Assembly: GCA_009746045.1 (NCBI GenBank)
Contig: RPFO01000213.1
Coordinates: forward strand, 8,683,814-8,747,813
Origin: Mesostigma viride
Lineage: Eukaryota; Streptophyta; Mesostigmatophyceae; Mesostigmatales; Mesostigmataceae
DNA: 64,000 bases
Reading direction: 5' to 3'
The translations under genes and the position numbers were made by a program. The notes under the pieces were generated by a model that saw only the letters and a program-made list of their open reading frames with translations, had not been told where the DNA came from and ran no database searches. Below, piece after piece: positions 13,399 through 27,414 of this stretch; positions within the stretch are counted from its first letter, which is position 1, and the number at the start of each line of letters is the position of its first letter.

Positions 13399-14770
13399 CC
13401 CACTTATGCATGCCAGGCACCCCACCAACCCACGCACGCATGCCAGCCACCCCCATGCCCACGCACGCATGCCAGCCACCCCCCCCCCCTTACACAAACC
13501 CACTTATGCATGCCAGCCACCCCCCACACCCACGTACGCATGCCAGCCAACCCCCACACCCACGCACGCATGGAAGCCACCCCTCGAACCCAGGCACGCA
13601 TGGCAGCCCCCCCTAAACCCACGCATGCATGGCAGCCCCCCACCACACCCACGCATGCATGCCACTCCCCCCCACACCCACGCACGCATGCCAGCCACCC
13701 CCCATACCCACGTACGCCCCCCCCACACCCACGCACGCATGCCAGCCCCCCCCTCATGCACGCATGCATGCCAGCCACCCCGCAAACCCACGCACGCATG
13801 CCAGCCACCCCCACATGCATGCATGCATGCCAGCCCCCCCCACACCCACGCACGCATGCCAGCCACCCCACGAGCCCACGCATGCATGCCAGCCACCCCC
13901 CACATGCACGCATGGATGCCAGCCACCCCCCACACCCACGTACGCATGCCAGCCACCCCCACACCCACGCACGCATGGCAGCCCACCCTACGAACCCAGG
14001 CACGCATGCCAGCCACCCCCTAAACCCACGCACGCATGGCAGCCCACCCCCAAACCCAGGCACGCATGCCAGCCACCCCCACACCCACGCACTTATGTCA
14101 GCCCCCCCCACACACACGCATGCATGCCAGCCCCCCCCAAACCCACACACGCGTGCCAGCCCCCCCCACATGCACGCATGCATGCCAGCCACCCCACAAA
14201 CCCACTTATGCATGCCAGCCACCCCCGTCACCAACGTACGCATGCCGTCCCCCCCACACCCACGCATGCATGCCAGCCTGCCCCGCCCCACATGCGTGCA
14301 TGGCAGCTCCCGCCCACACCCATGCATGCATGCCAGCCACCCCACAAACCCATGCACGCATGCCAGCCACCCCCACACCCACGCACGCATGCCACGCCCC
14401 CCACAAGCCCACGCATGCATCCCAGCCACCCCCCACATGCACGCATGCATGACAGCCACCCCCCATGCACGTGCATGCTAGCCACCCCCCACACCCACAT
14501 ACGCATGCCAGCCACCCCCACACCCACGCACGCATGGCAGCCACCCCACAAACCCACGCATGCATGCCAGCCACCCCCCACATGCACGCATGCATGCCAG
14601 CCACCCCCCGCATGCACGTGCATGCTAGCCACCCCCCACACCCACGTACGCATGCCAGCCACCCCCCACACCCACGCACGCACGGCAGCCACCCCCACAC
14701 CCACGCACGCATGCCAGCCACCCCCTAAACCCACGCATGCATGGCAGCTCCCCACCACACCCACGAATGG
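13399..14770. repeat. Minisatellite array A4
   Basis: Same monomer. A long C run followed by TTACACAAACC near 13480-13495 is shared with A8. The 3' end, with CCCCCGCATGCACGTGCATG and the GCTAGCC variant, is also shared with A8, so A4 and A8 form one array subtype. Ends in CACGAATGG followed by AGAGGGC, a substitution against the usual ACAGGGC. Confidence 0.95.
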
Positions 14771-17496
14771 AGAGGGCTAGCCTGCCACGCCCCACGGTCG
14801 CGCACAAGGGCACTTTCGAGTCATGTACAAAACATTGTCTACATGAAGTCATAGTGGGCATGACCGAATTGGTGCATGTGTTTACAAAGGATTGCCACTC
14901 AATGAATAATAATGAATGATGAACATGGGAGTTTGCATGGAAGTGTTTGGTCGTTATGGCTGCCGCTTGCCAAAAGCGTTGTGTCCTGCATGGCTTAGCT
15001 GCATTGTGAGTTCCAGTTGTTAGGAAGTACTGATTAAGGAAATACTTGCATGCAATGAACGGCGACGTCTCACGATGTACAGTACTATTCGGACTGGGTT
15101 GATGTACTAGTAGTACGACGCGTGTTGGACGTGCCCGTGAGGGACGGAGCGTGGGATCGACGGTGCGGCGGGCCGGCGCGAGCGCGCGCGATGGGAAGCC
15201 CGCAAAGGAAGGCCGCCGAGCGTTCGCCCCCCGGCGTAGGGGCCGGGCCGGTCGGCGGGCTCAACCCGGCGGGTCGAAGCTTTCGGCGGGGGCCTCAGGG
15301 CCCCTGGTGGCGTAGTGCGTCCGAATAAGTGGGGGGCCTTGGCCCCCCACTAGTCCCCTCTAGTGACTACGATTAACCCCATCGCAAAAGTTTGGCAAAC
15401 CGTGAGGCCCGAAAAGTGGCCCGTACGAAATCCGCGAGCGCAGGGCGGCCGATAGTCAGGGCGATCCGGGGATCCGCGGTGGCGCCCAATCGGAGCAGTT
15501 GCCCGAAAAGTGGCAAACTAGGGAGATCGACTGTCAGGAGTTCTGAACGGGGTCTGAAACGGCAGTTTTGTCCAGATCCGGTTCAGAATTTTTGCGGGCA
15601 GGTGGGAGGCCAGCCAATGGCCGCGGCCAGATAAAAATACGGAACCCGGCACGATGTCGACTTCTTCGCGGGCGTCAAACTCTGTGTCGCGAAGCATCTC
15701 TAACGAAACATCCCATGCCTTGCGGCGATCAACTGCGGCTACTGGGCCCATCGCTAGGCCGAGAGCGTGCCGTTCTTTTTGGCCGTAGCGTTCAGTGCCT
15801 CAGGTCAACGGAGCGTTCAGAACTCGTCTAGAAACCGTGAAAAAAATGTTTAGAGACCGTAAAAATTTGGGCGTTACGGCCGTTTTGTTGTCCGCATTGC
15901 GTTCAGAAACCGTTTCACTGAGTTGTTCCGCATCACTTTTCGATTCAGACCGAAGTTATAGTCTGAACATGATGTGACTGATATTTATTCTAAAATTATA
16001 CGCAAATGTTTGAGTTGGAGGAGTGGAGAGTAGTATGATGCTTGCTGGACGAATTTCTGCCATATTCCGTACTTACCAAGCAGGGAAGAATTGACTTGGG
16101 AGGATTTTCAAGTGGGTAGTACGCGGTGCTGGACCGCCTGGACGCGCCCAAGCAATCGAACGTGCATAAACCAGGACTGCGAGGGGGTGAGGGGGCGACA
16201 TGCTGCGACAGCACTTGATTTAATTTCCTGCTGGCTGGGGATGGCGGTCAACGCTGCCTGGAAAATTGGCGATGGACAATGCGTGGGCATTGCTTTTAAA
16301 GCGTTCAATGTTCAATTTCGATGCGTACCTTTGAATTGTTTCTGATCTGGCTGGCCGTCGGTGGGCAGTCACGTGCGTGGGAGAGGTTCGGGGCGCTATG
16401 GCCTGCTGCGATAGCTAGCGACCTGGAAATGGAATGTCGTTGTAGATTTAGGTATTATGTTATCGTGCTTCTTCGCTTGACGTATTGGGTGCCTAGTGAA
16501 ATCAGTTTGCTGTTCGTGGAAGGCGTGGGTGTGGCCGACGAGTTTCTGTTGTCGTCACACAATATTGGAATGAACGCTGGATTTGTTGCCACGGGACGTA
16601 CGCTGGCGATGCCGATGGTGAGTCGTTTGTTTCGATGACCGGGCTAGTGCCTGCTCTCTTTCTGATGCGTTTCCTCGGTTGCGTTGTTTCCATTTGGCCG
16701 AATTCACCTAGTCGCAGCGAAGACATAGCGTAGCAAGGGTCTGCGTTTCATTTTCTTAGCCGTGCAGGACGCCATCTTCATGGTCCTTCGGGTTTCCCGT
16801 GTCAACGTCCGTTGCCAGAGGATCTGTGATGCTTTTTTCTGGAATATACTGGGCGGTGAAAGCCCCTGTGGATGCTTGCCTGGTCATGAGTTTAGGGCGT
16901 CATTTACTGCTGTACTCGCTGACATTCATGGTGCTTACTGCGTAAGATAATCTGCCTTGCTTCGCGCGTGGATTTTCACTGGGGTGAAGAGCGCATCTGG
17001 TAACTTGTTTACGTGGTGTATAAGGTGATCAATCAACCATTTGTTCATAGAAGGTGTGACAGTAGAAGGTGTTTTATATTTCTTCAACAAGCAAGTCAAA
17101 AGTAATCTCCACTGGCTTACAACCTGAATCTTGCTTTGCTGGGTCTGCTGTGTTCCTGTCTCATTGTGCAGGCTATCCCCTTGGTTGACCAACCAGGTGA
17201 TTTGTGGTGCCAGCGGGGCCATATTGGTTTTCTTCTCATTTTCCATCCGTGGCAACGGACCGCATGGGCGGGCGGGAGGGCAGAGAGGGCAGGGCAGGCC
17301 ACGCCAGGCGAGGCAGGAAAGGCTGCAAGGGTATACAGCACAGGTAGGCTGGCAGGCAAGGGCCATGGGGCATGAGCCATGGGGCTTGAGCTACGAGCCT
17401 TGCGGCATGGGGTTTGGGGATGGGGCAAACAGGAGGGCAGGCAGCCAGCCACATCCACATGATTAGGGGCCAGACAGCAATCAGGGGCACCGCGGG
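14771..17496. repeat. A4 macrosatellite spacer
   Basis: Beta-type spacer with the standard module order. Relative to A2 the right flank lacks about 10 bp (GGTACCCACA) before TTGTGTCC near 14977. The hairpin with arms TTCAGAC/GTCTGAA lies near 15944-15967. The splice-like interval starts at GTAAGAT 16942. The 3' end from ~16935 is the 8,453 bp-offset partner of the A2 spacer end. Confidence 0.9.
15137..15374. repeat. GC-rich cassette with terminal hairpin, copy A4
   Basis: Same cassette. The hairpin is one C shorter on its right arm (GGCCCCCCAC) and is followed by CTAGTCCCCTCTAGTGAC, also one base shorter than in A1-A3. Confidence 0.85.
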
Positions 17497-19394
17497 CCCA
17501 CTTATGCATGCCAGGCACCCCACCAACCCACGCACGCATGCCAGCCACCCCCGTGCCCACGCACGCATGCCAGCCACCCCCCCCACACACAAACCCACTT
17601 ATGCATGCCAGCCACCCCCCACACCCACGTACGCATGCCAGCCACCCCCCACACCCACGCACGCATGGCAGCCACCCCACGAACCCAGGCACGCATGCCA
17701 GCCCCCCCCTCAAGCCACGCATGCATGGCAGCCCCCCACCACACCCACGCATGCATGCCACTCCCCCCCCACACCCACGCACGCATGCCAGCCACCCCCC
17801 ATACCCACGTACGCCCCCACCCACACCCACGCACGCATGCCAGCCCCCCCCACACCCACGCACGCATGCCAGCCCCCCCCTCATGCACGCATGCATGCCA
17901 GCCACCCCACAAACCCACGCATGGATGCCAGCCCCCCCCACATGCATGCATGCATGCCAGCCACCCCCACACCCACGCACGCATGGCAGCCACCCCCCCA
18001 ACCCACGCACGCATGCCAGCCAACCCCCACATGCACGCATGCTTGCCAGCCACCCCACATGCAAACAAGCCCCCCCCACATGCATGCTTGCATTCCAGCC
18101 ACCCCACAAACCCATGCACGGATGCCAGCCACCCCACGAGCCCACGCATGCATGCCAGCCACCCCCCACATGCACGCATGGATGCCAGCCACCCCCCACA
18201 TGCACGTGCATGCCAGCCACCCCCCACACCCACGTACGCATGCCAGCCACCCCCCACACCCACGCACGCATGGCAGCCCACCCCACGAACCCAGGCACGC
18301 ATGCCAGCCCCCCCTAAACCCACGCACGCATGGCAGCCCACCCCCAAACCCAGGCACGCATGCCAGCCACCCCCACACCCACGCACTTATGTCAGCCCCC
18401 CCCCACACACGCATGCATGCCAGCCACCCCCAAACCCACACACGCGTGCCAGCCCCCCCCACATGCACGCATGCATGCCAGCCACCCCACCAACCCACTT
18501 ATGCATGCCAGCCACCCCCGTCACCAAGGTACGCATGGCAGCTCCCCACCACACCCACGCATGCATGCCACTCCCCCCCCACACCCATGCGTGCATGGCA
18601 GCTCCCCCCCAAACCCACGCACGCATGGCAGCCCCCCCCACACCCACGCATGCATGCCAGCCCCCCCACACCCACGCATGCATGGCAGCTCCCCACCACA
18701 CCAACGAATGCATGCCAGCCCCCCCCACATGCAAGCATGCATGCCAGCCATCCCCTAAACCCACGCATGCATGCCAGCCACCCCCACACCCACGAATGCA
18801 TGCCAGCCCCCCCGCAAACCCACACACGCTTGCCACCCCCCCACACATGCACGCATGCATGGCAGCCCCCCCACAAACCCACTTATGCATGCCAGCCACC
18901 CCCCTCACCAATGTACGCATGCCAGCCACCCCCCACACCCACGCACGCATGGCAGTAACCCCACGAACCCAGGCACGCATGGCAGCGCCCCGCTAAACCC
19001 ACGGATGCATGGCAGCTCCCCAGCTCACCCGCAAATGCATGCCGCCCCCCCCCACAACCACGCACGCATGCCAGCCCACCCCCAAACCCACGCACACATG
19101 CCAGCCCTCCCCCACATGCACGCATGCATGGCAGCCCCCCCACAAACCCACGCATGCATGCCAGCCACCCCACAAACCCACGCACGCATGCGAGCCACCC
19201 CCCACATGCACGCATGCATGACAGCCACCCCCCACATGCACGTGCATGCCAGCCACCCCCCACACCCACATACGCATGCCAGCCACCCCCCACACCCACG
19301 CACGCATGGCAGCCACCCCCCACACCCACGTACGCATGCCAGCCACCCCTAAACACACGCATGCATGGCAGCTCCCCACCACACCCACGAATGG
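17497..19394. repeat. Minisatellite array A5
   Basis: Same monomer. The second-longest complete A array; its order of variant monomers follows A3 but retains the nine-monomer block missing there (about 18866-19140). It also has a one-monomer duplication of the CCCACACCCACGCACGC type near 17840-17880. Confidence 0.95.
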
Positions 19395-22072
19395 ACAGGG
19401 CTGGCCTGCCGCGCCCCACGGTCGCGCACAAGGGCACTGTCGAGTCATGTACAAAACATTGTCTACATGAAGCCATAGTGGGCATGACCGATGGTGCATG
19501 TGTTTACAAAGGATTGCCACTCAATGAATATTAATGAATGATGAACATTTGACTTTGCATGGAAGTGTTTGGTCGTTATGGCTGCCGCTAAAGCGGTACC
19601 CACATTGTGTCCTGCATGGCATAGCTGCATTGTGAGTTTCAGTTGTTAGGAAGTAATGAGTAAGGAAATACTTGCATGCACTGAACGGCGACGTCTCACA
19701 ATGTACGGTACTATTCGGACTGGGTTGATGTACTAGTAGTACGACGCGTGCTGGACGTGCCCGTGAGGGACGGAGCGTGGGATGGACGGTGCGGCGGGCC
19801 GGCGCGAGCGCGCGCGATGGGAAGCCCCCAAAGGAAGGCCGCCGAGCGTTCGCCCCCCGGCGTAGGGTCCGGGCCGGTCGGCGGGCTCAACCCGGCGGGT
19901 CGAAGCTTTCGGCGGGGGCCTCAGGGCCCCTGGTGGCGTAGTGCGTCCGAATAAGTGGGGGGCCTTGGCCCCCCCACTAGTCCCCTTCTAGTAACTACGA
20001 TTTAGCCCATCGCAAAAGTTTGGCGAACCGTGAGGCCCGAAAAGTGGCCCGTACGAAAACCGCGAGCGCAGGGCGGCCGATAGTCAGGGCGATCCGGGGA
20101 TCCGCGGTGGCGCCCAATCGGAGCAGTTGCCCGAAAAGTGGCAAACTAGGGAGATCGACTGTCACAAAGTCTGAACGGGGTCTGAAACGGCAGTTACGTC
20201 CAGATCCGGTTCAGCACTTTTGCGGGCAGGTGGGAGGCCAGCCAATGGCCGCGGCCAGATAAAAATACGGAACCCGGCACGATGTCGGCTTGTTGTGAGC
20301 CCCGTCAAACTGTTGCGCGAAGCATCTCTAACGAAACAAACCGTCACTTACGGCGATCAACTGCGGCTACTGCGCCCATCGCTTGGCCGAAAGCGCGCCG
20401 TCCTCAATTTTAGGAGCGTTCAGTGCGGCAGCTAGACGGAACGTCCAGAAAATGTTTAGAAGCCGTAACATTTTGGGCGTTACGGCCGTTTTCCTGTCCG
20501 CATTTCGTGCAGAAACCGTTTCACTGAGTGTTTTCGCATCACTTTTCGATTCAGACCGAAGCCACAGTCTGAACGTGGTCTGACTGATATTTACTCTAAA
20601 ATTATACGCAAATTTTGAGTTGGAGGAGTGGAGAGTAGTATGATGCATGCTGGACAAATTTCTGCCAGATACCGTACTTACCAAGCAGGGAAAATTTGAC
20701 TTGGGAGGATTTTCAAGTGGGTAGTACGCGGTGCGGACCGCCTGGCGCCCAAGCAACCGAACGTGCATAAACCAGGACTTGGAGGGGGAAAGGGGGGACA
20801 TGCTGCGAGAGCACTTAATTCCTGCTGGCTGGGGATGGCGTCAACGCTGCCTGGAAAATTGGGGATGGACAATGCGTGGGCATTGCTTTTATAGCGTTCA
20901 ATGTTCCATTTCGATGCGTACCTTTGAATTGTTTCTGATCTGGCTGGCCGTCGGTGGGCAGTCACGTGTGTGGGAGAGGTTCGGGGCGCTATGGCCTGCT
21001 GCGATAGCTAGCGACCTGGAAATGGAATGTCGTTGTAGATTTAGGTATTATGTTATCGTGCTTCTTTGCTTGACGTATTGGGTGCCTAGTGAAATCAGTT
21101 TGCTGTTCGTGAAGGCGTGGGTGTGGCCGACGAGTTCTGTTGTCGTCACACAATATTGGAATGAACGCTGGATTTGTTGCCACGGGACGTACGCTGGCGA
21201 TGCCGATGGTGAGTCGTTTGTTTCGATGACCGGCCTAGTGCCTGCTCTCTTTCTGATGCGTTTCCTCGGTTGCGTTGTTTCCATTTGGCCGAATTCACGT
21301 AGTCGCAGCGAAGACATAGCGTAGCAAGGGTCTGCGTTTCATTTTCTTAGCCGTGCAGGACGCCATCTTCATGGTCCTTCGGGTTTCCCGTGTCAACGTC
21401 CGTTGCCAGAGGATCTGTGATGATTTTTTCTGGAATATACTGGGCGGTGAAAGCCCCTGTGGATGCTTGCCTGGTCATGAGTTTACTGCTGTACTCGCTG
21501 ACATTCATGGTGCTTACTGCGTAAGATAATCTGCCTTGCTTCGCACGTGGATTTTCACTGGGCTGAAGAGCGCGTCTGGTAACATGTTTACGTGGTGTAA
21601 GGTGATCAATCAACCATTTGTTCATAGAAGGTGTGACAGTAGAAGGTGTTTTATATTTCTTCATCAAGCAAGTCAAAAGTAATCTCCACTGGCTTACAAC
21701 CTGAATCTTGCTTTGCTGGGTCTGCTGTGTTCCTGTCTCATTGTGCAGGCTATCCCCTTGGTTGACCAACCAGGTGATTTGTGGTGCCAGCGGGGCCATA
21801 TTGGTTTTCTTCTCATTTTCCATCCGTGGCAACGGACCGCATGGGGGGCGGGAGGGCAGAGAGGTCAGGGCAGGCCAGGCCAGGCGAGGCAGGAAAGGCT
21901 GCAAGGGTATGCAGCACAGGTAGGCTGGCAGGCAAGGGCCATGGGGCATGAGCCATGGGGCTTGAGCTACGAGCCTTGCGGCATGGGGTTTGGGGATGGG
22001 GAAAACAGGAGGGCAGGCAGCCAGCCACATCCACATGATTAGGCGCCAGACAGCAATCAGGGGCACCGCGGG
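19395..22072. repeat. A5 macrosatellite spacer
   Basis: Beta-type spacer of a more diverged subgroup shared with A6. The variable zone reads GTCGGCTTGTTGTGAGCC near 20284, and the core has several single-base indels (for example GTTCGTGAAGGCG near 21105 lacks a base). A short deletion removes GGGCGTCATTTA near 21485. The splice-like interval starts at GTAAGAT 21521. Confidence 0.9.
19763..20003. repeat. GC-rich cassette with terminal hairpin, copy A5
   Basis: Same cassette with private substitutions (GGGATGGACGG, GTAGGGTCCGGG). The hairpin is intact and is followed by CACTAGTCCCCTTCTAGTAAC. Confidence 0.85.
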
Positions 22073-23443
22073 CCCACTTATGCATGCCAGGCACCCCACC
22101 AACCCACGCACGCATGCCAGCCACCCCCATGCCCACGCACGCATGCCAGCCACCCCCATGCCCACGCACGCATGCCAGCCACCCCCCCCACACACACAAA
22201 CCCACTTATGCATGCCAGCCACCCCCCACACCCACGTACGCATGCCAGCCACCCCCCACACCCACGCACGCATGGCAGCCACCCCACGAACCCAGGCACG
22301 CATGCCAGCCCCCCCCTCAAGCCACGCATGCATGGCAGCCCCCCACCACACCCACGCATGCATGCCACTCCCCCCCACACCCACGCACGCATGCCAGCCA
22401 CCCCCCATACCCACGTACGCCCCCCCCCACACCCACGCACGCATGCCAGCCCCCCCCCTCATGCACGCATGCATGCCAGCCACCCCACCAACCCACGCAT
22501 GGATGCCACCCCCCCCCACATGCATGCATGCATGCCAGCCCCCCCACACCCACGCACGCATGGCAGCCGCCCCCCCAACCCACGCACGCATGCTTGCCAG
22601 CCACCCCACATGCAAACAAGCCCCCCCCACATGCATGCTTGCATTCCAGCCACCCCACAAACCCATGCACGCATGCCAGCCACCCCCACACCCACGCACG
22701 CATGCCAGCCACCCCACGAGCCCACGCATGCATGCCAGCCACCCCCACAAACCCACGCATGCATGCCAGCCACCCCCACATGCACGTGCATGCCAGCCAC
22801 CCCCCACACCCACGTACGCATGCCAGCCACCCCCCACACCCACGCACGCATGGCAGCCCACCCCACGAACCCAGGCACGCATGCCAGCCCCCCCCTAAAC
22901 CCACGCACGCATGGCAGCCCACCCCCAAACCCAGGCACGCATGCCAGCCACCCCCACACCCACGCACTTATGTCAGCCCCCCCCACACACACGCATGCAT
23001 GGCAGCCCCCCCCAAACCCACACACGCGTGCCAGCCCCCGCCCACATGCACGCATGCATGGCATCCCCCCCACAAACACACTTATGCATGCCAGCCACCC
23101 CCGTCATAAACGTACGCATGCCGCCCCCCCCCACACCCACGCATGCATGCCAGCCTGCCCCGCCCCACATGCGTCCATGGCAGCTCCCCCCGACACCCAC
23201 GCATGCATGCTAGCCACCCCACAAACCCATGCACGCATGCCAGCCACCCCCAGACCCACGCACGCATGCCCCCCCCCCACAAACCCACGCATGCATGCCA
23301 GCCACCCCCCACACCCACGTACGCATGCCAGCCACCCCCCACACCCACGCACGCATGGCAGCCACCCCCACAGCCACGCACGCATGCCAGCCCCCCCCGA
23401 AACCCACGCATGCATGGCAGCTCCCCACCACACCCACGAATGG
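22073..23443. repeat. Minisatellite array A6
   Basis: Same monomer. It starts with two tandem CCCCCATGCCCACGCACGC monomers and has a ~30 bp shorter central block (CCAACCCACGCACGCATGCT directly followed by TGCCAGCC). Nearly identical to A7 at an offset of about 3,976 bp. These are neighbouring arrays that look recently duplicated or homogenised. Confidence 0.95.
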
Positions 23444-26048
23444 ACAGGGCTGGCCTGCCGCGCCCCACGGTCGCGCACAAGGGCACTGTCGAGTCATGTA
23501 CAAAACTTTGTCTACATGAAGTCATAGTGGGCATGACCGATGGTGCATGTGTTTACAAAGGATTGCCACTCAATGAATATTAATGAATGATGAACATGGG
23601 AGTTTGCATGGAAGTGTTTGGTCGTTATGGCTGCCGTTCATTGTGAGTTCCAGTTGTTAGGAAGTAATGAGTAAGGAAATACTTGCATGCAATGAACGGA
23701 CTAGTAGTAGGACGCGTGCTGGACGTGCCCGTGAGGGACGGAGCGTGGGATCGACGGTGCGGCGGGCCGGCGCGAGCGCGCGCGATGGGAAGCCCCCAAA
23801 GGAAGGCCGCCGAGCGTTCGCCCCCCGGCGTAGGGGCCGGCCCGGTCGGCGGGCTCAACCCGGCGGGTCGAAGCTTTCGGCGGGGGCCTCAGGGCCCCTG
23901 GTGGCGTAGTGCGTCCGAATAAGTGGGGGGCCTTGGCCCCCCCACTAGTCCCCTTCTAGTGACTACGATTAACCCCAACGCAAAAGTTTGGCGAACCGTG
24001 AGGCCCGAAAAGTGGCCCGTACGAAAACCGCGAGCGCAGGGCGGCCGATAGTCAGGGCGATCCGGGGATCCGCGGTGGCGCCCAATCGGAGCAGTTGCCC
24101 GAAAAGTGGCAAACTAGGGAGATCGACTGTCACAAAGTCTGAACGGGGTCTGAAACGGCAGTTACGTCCAGATCCGGTTCAGCACTTTTGCGGGCAGGTG
24201 GGAGGCCAGCCAATGGCCGCGGCCAGATAAAAATACGGAACCCGGCACGATGTCGGCTTGTTGTGAGCCCCGTCAAACTGTTGCGCGAAGCATCTCTAAC
24301 GAAACAAACCGTCACTTACGGCGATCAACTGCGGCTACTGCGCCCATCGCTTGGCCGAAAGCGCGCCGTCCTCAAATTTCGTAGCGTTCAGTGCGGCAGC
24401 TAGACGGAACGTCCAGAAAATGTGAAGAAGCCGTAACATTTTGGGCGTTACGGCCGTTTTCCTGTCCGCATTTCGTGCAGAAACCGTTTCACTGAGTGTT
24501 TTCGCATCACTTTTCGATTCAGACCGAAGCCACAGTCTGAACGTGGTCTGACTGATATTTACTCTAAAATTATACGCAAATTTTGAGTTGGAGGAGTGGA
24601 GAGTAGTATGATGCATGCTGGACAAATTTCTGCCAGATACCGTACTTACCAAGCAGGGAAAATTTGACTTGGGAGGATTTTCAAGTGGGTAGTACGCGGT
24701 GCCGGACCGCCTGGCGCCCAAGCAACCGAACGTGCATAAACCAGGACTTGGAGGGGGAAAGGGGGGGACATGCTGCGAGAGCACTTAATTCCTGCTGGCT
24801 GGGGATGGCGTTCAACGCTGCCTGGAAAATTGGGGATGGACAATGCGTGGGCATTGCTTTTATAGCGTTCAATGTTCCATTTCGATGCGTACCTTTGAAT
24901 TGTTTCTGATCTGGCTGGCCGTCGGTGGGCAGTCACGTGTGTGGGAGAGGTTCGGGGCGCTATGGCCTGCTGCGATAGCTAGCGACCTGGAAATGGAATG
25001 TCGTTGTAGATTTAGGTATTATGTTATCGTGCTTCTTTGCTTGACGTATTGGGTGCCTAGTGAAATCAGTTTGCTGTTCGTTGAAGGCGTGGGGTGTGGC
25101 CGACGAGTGTCTGTTGTCGTCACACAATATTGGAATGAACGCTGGATTTGTTGCCACGGGACGTACGCTGGCGATGCCGATGGTGAGTCGTTTGTTTCGA
25201 TGACCGGGCTAGTGCCTGCTCTCTTTCTGATGCGTTTCCTCGGTTGCGTTGTTTCCATTTTGCCGAATTCACCTAGTCGCAGCGAAGACATAGCGTAGCA
25301 AGGGTCTGCGTTTCATTTTCTTAGCCGTGCAGGACGCCATCTTCATGGTCCTTCGGGTTTCCCGTGTCAACGTCCGTTGCCAGAGGATCTGTGATGATTT
25401 TTTCTGGAATATACTGGGCGGTGAAAGCCCCTGTGGATGCTTGCCTGGTCATGAGTTTACTGCTGTACTCGCTGACATTCATGGTGCTTACTGCGTAAGA
25501 TAAGCTGCCTTGCTTCGCACGTGAATTTTCACTGGGCTGAAGAGCGCGTCTGGTAACATGTTTACGTGGTGGATAAGGTGATCAATCAACCATTTGTTCA
25601 TAGAAGGTGTGACAGTAGAAGGTGTTTTATATTTCTTCATCAAGCAAGTCAAAAGTAATCTCCACTGGCTTACAACCTGAATCTTGCTTTGCTGGGTCTG
25701 CTGTGTTCCTGTCTCATTGTGCAGGCTATCCCCTTGGTTGACCAACCAGGTGATTTGTGGTGCCAGCGGGGCCATATTGGTTTTCTTCTCATTTTCCATC
25801 CGTGGCAACGGACCGCATGGGGGGCGGGAGGGCAGAGAGGTCTGGACAGGCCAGGCCAGGCGAGGCAGGAAAGGCTGCAAGGGTATGCAGCACAGGTAGG
25901 CTGGCAGGCAAGGGCCATGGGGCATGAGCCATGGGGCTTGAGCTACGAGCCTTGCGGCATGGGGTTTGGGGATGGGGAAAACAGGAGGGCAGGCAGCCAG
26001 CCACATCCACATGATTAGGCGCCATACAGCAATCAGGGGCACCGCGGG
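23444..26048. repeat. A6 macrosatellite spacer
   Basis: Beta-type. The right flank has two deletions: about 46 bp between GGCTGCCG and TTCATTGTG (near 23636), and about 44 bp between AATGAACGG and ACTAGTAG (near 23699). The second is shared with A7 and A10. The rest closely follows A5. The core near 25090 has GGGGTGTGG with one extra G against the other A copies, as in the B units. Confidence 0.9.
23731..23970. repeat. GC-rich cassette with terminal hairpin, copy A6
   Basis: Same cassette, with GGGGCCGGCCCGG instead of GGGGCCGGGCCGG (shared with A7). The hairpin is intact and is followed by CACTAGTCCCC. Confidence 0.85.
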
Positions 26049-27414
26049 CCCACTTATGCATGCCAGGCACCCCACCAACCCACGCACGCATGCCAGCCAC
26101 CCCCATGCCCACGCACGCATGCCAGCCACCCCCATGCCCACGCACGCATGCCAGCCACCCCCCCCCCCACACACAAACCCACTTATGCATGCCAGCCACC
26201 CCCCACACCCACGTACGCATGCCAGCCACCCCCCACACCCACGCACGCATGGCAGCCACCCCACGAACCCAGGCACGCATGCCAGCCCCCCCCTCAAGCC
26301 ACGCATGCATGGCAGCCCCCACCACACCCACGCATGCATGCCACTCCCCCCCACACCCACGCACGCATGCCAGCCACCCCCCATACCCACGTACGCCCCC
26401 CCCACACCCACGCACGCATGCCAGCCCCCCCCTCATGCACGCATGCATGCCAGCCACCCCACCAACCCACGCATGGATGCCACCCCCCCCATGCATGCAT
26501 GCATGCCAGCCGCCCCCCACACCCACGCACGCATGGCAGCCGCCCCCCCAACCCACGCACGCATGCTTGCCAGCCACCCCACATGCAAACAAGCCCCCCC
26601 CACATGCATGCTTGCATTCCAGCCACCCCACAAACCCATGCACGCATGCCAGCCACCCCCACACCCACGCACGCATGCCAGCCACCCCACGAGCCCACGC
26701 ATGCATGCCAGCCACCCCCACAAACCCACGCATGCATGCCAGCCACCCCCCACATGCACGTGCATGCCAGCCACCCCCCACACCCACGTACGCATGCCAG
26801 CCACCCCCACACCCACGCACGCATGGCAGCCCACCCCACGAACCCAGGCACGCATGCCAGCCCCCCCTAAACCCACGCACGCATGGCAGCCCACCCCCAA
26901 ACCCAGGCACGCATGCCAGCCACCCCCACACCCACGCACTTATGTCAGCCCCCCCCACACACACGCATGCATGGCAGCCCCCCCCAAACCCACACACGCG
27001 TGCCAGCCCCCGCCCACATGCACGCATGCATGGCATCCCCCCCACAAACCCACTTATGCATGCCAGCCACCCCCGTCACCAACGTACGCATGCCGTCCCC
27101 CCCCACACCCACGCATGCATGCCAGCCTGCCCCGCCCCACATGCGTCCATGGCAGCTCCCCCCGACACCCACGCATGCATGCTAGCCACCCCACAAACCC
27201 ATGCACGCATGCCAGCCACCCCCAGACCCACGCACGCATGCCCCCCCCCCACAAACCCACGCATGCATGCCAGCCACCCCCACACCCACGTACGCATGCC
27301 AGCCACCCCCCACACCCACGCACGCATGGCAGCCACCCCCCACAGCCACGCACGCATGCCAGCCCCCCCTAAACCCACGCATGCATGGCAGCTCCCCACC
27401 ACACCCACGAATGG
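26049..27414. repeat. Minisatellite array A7
   Basis: Same monomer. Near-copy of A6; differences are mostly C-run lengths and a few substitutions. The insert GCCCCGCCCCACATGCG near 27128 is the shorter version of the A2/A9 insert, without CGGGCGG. Confidence 0.95.
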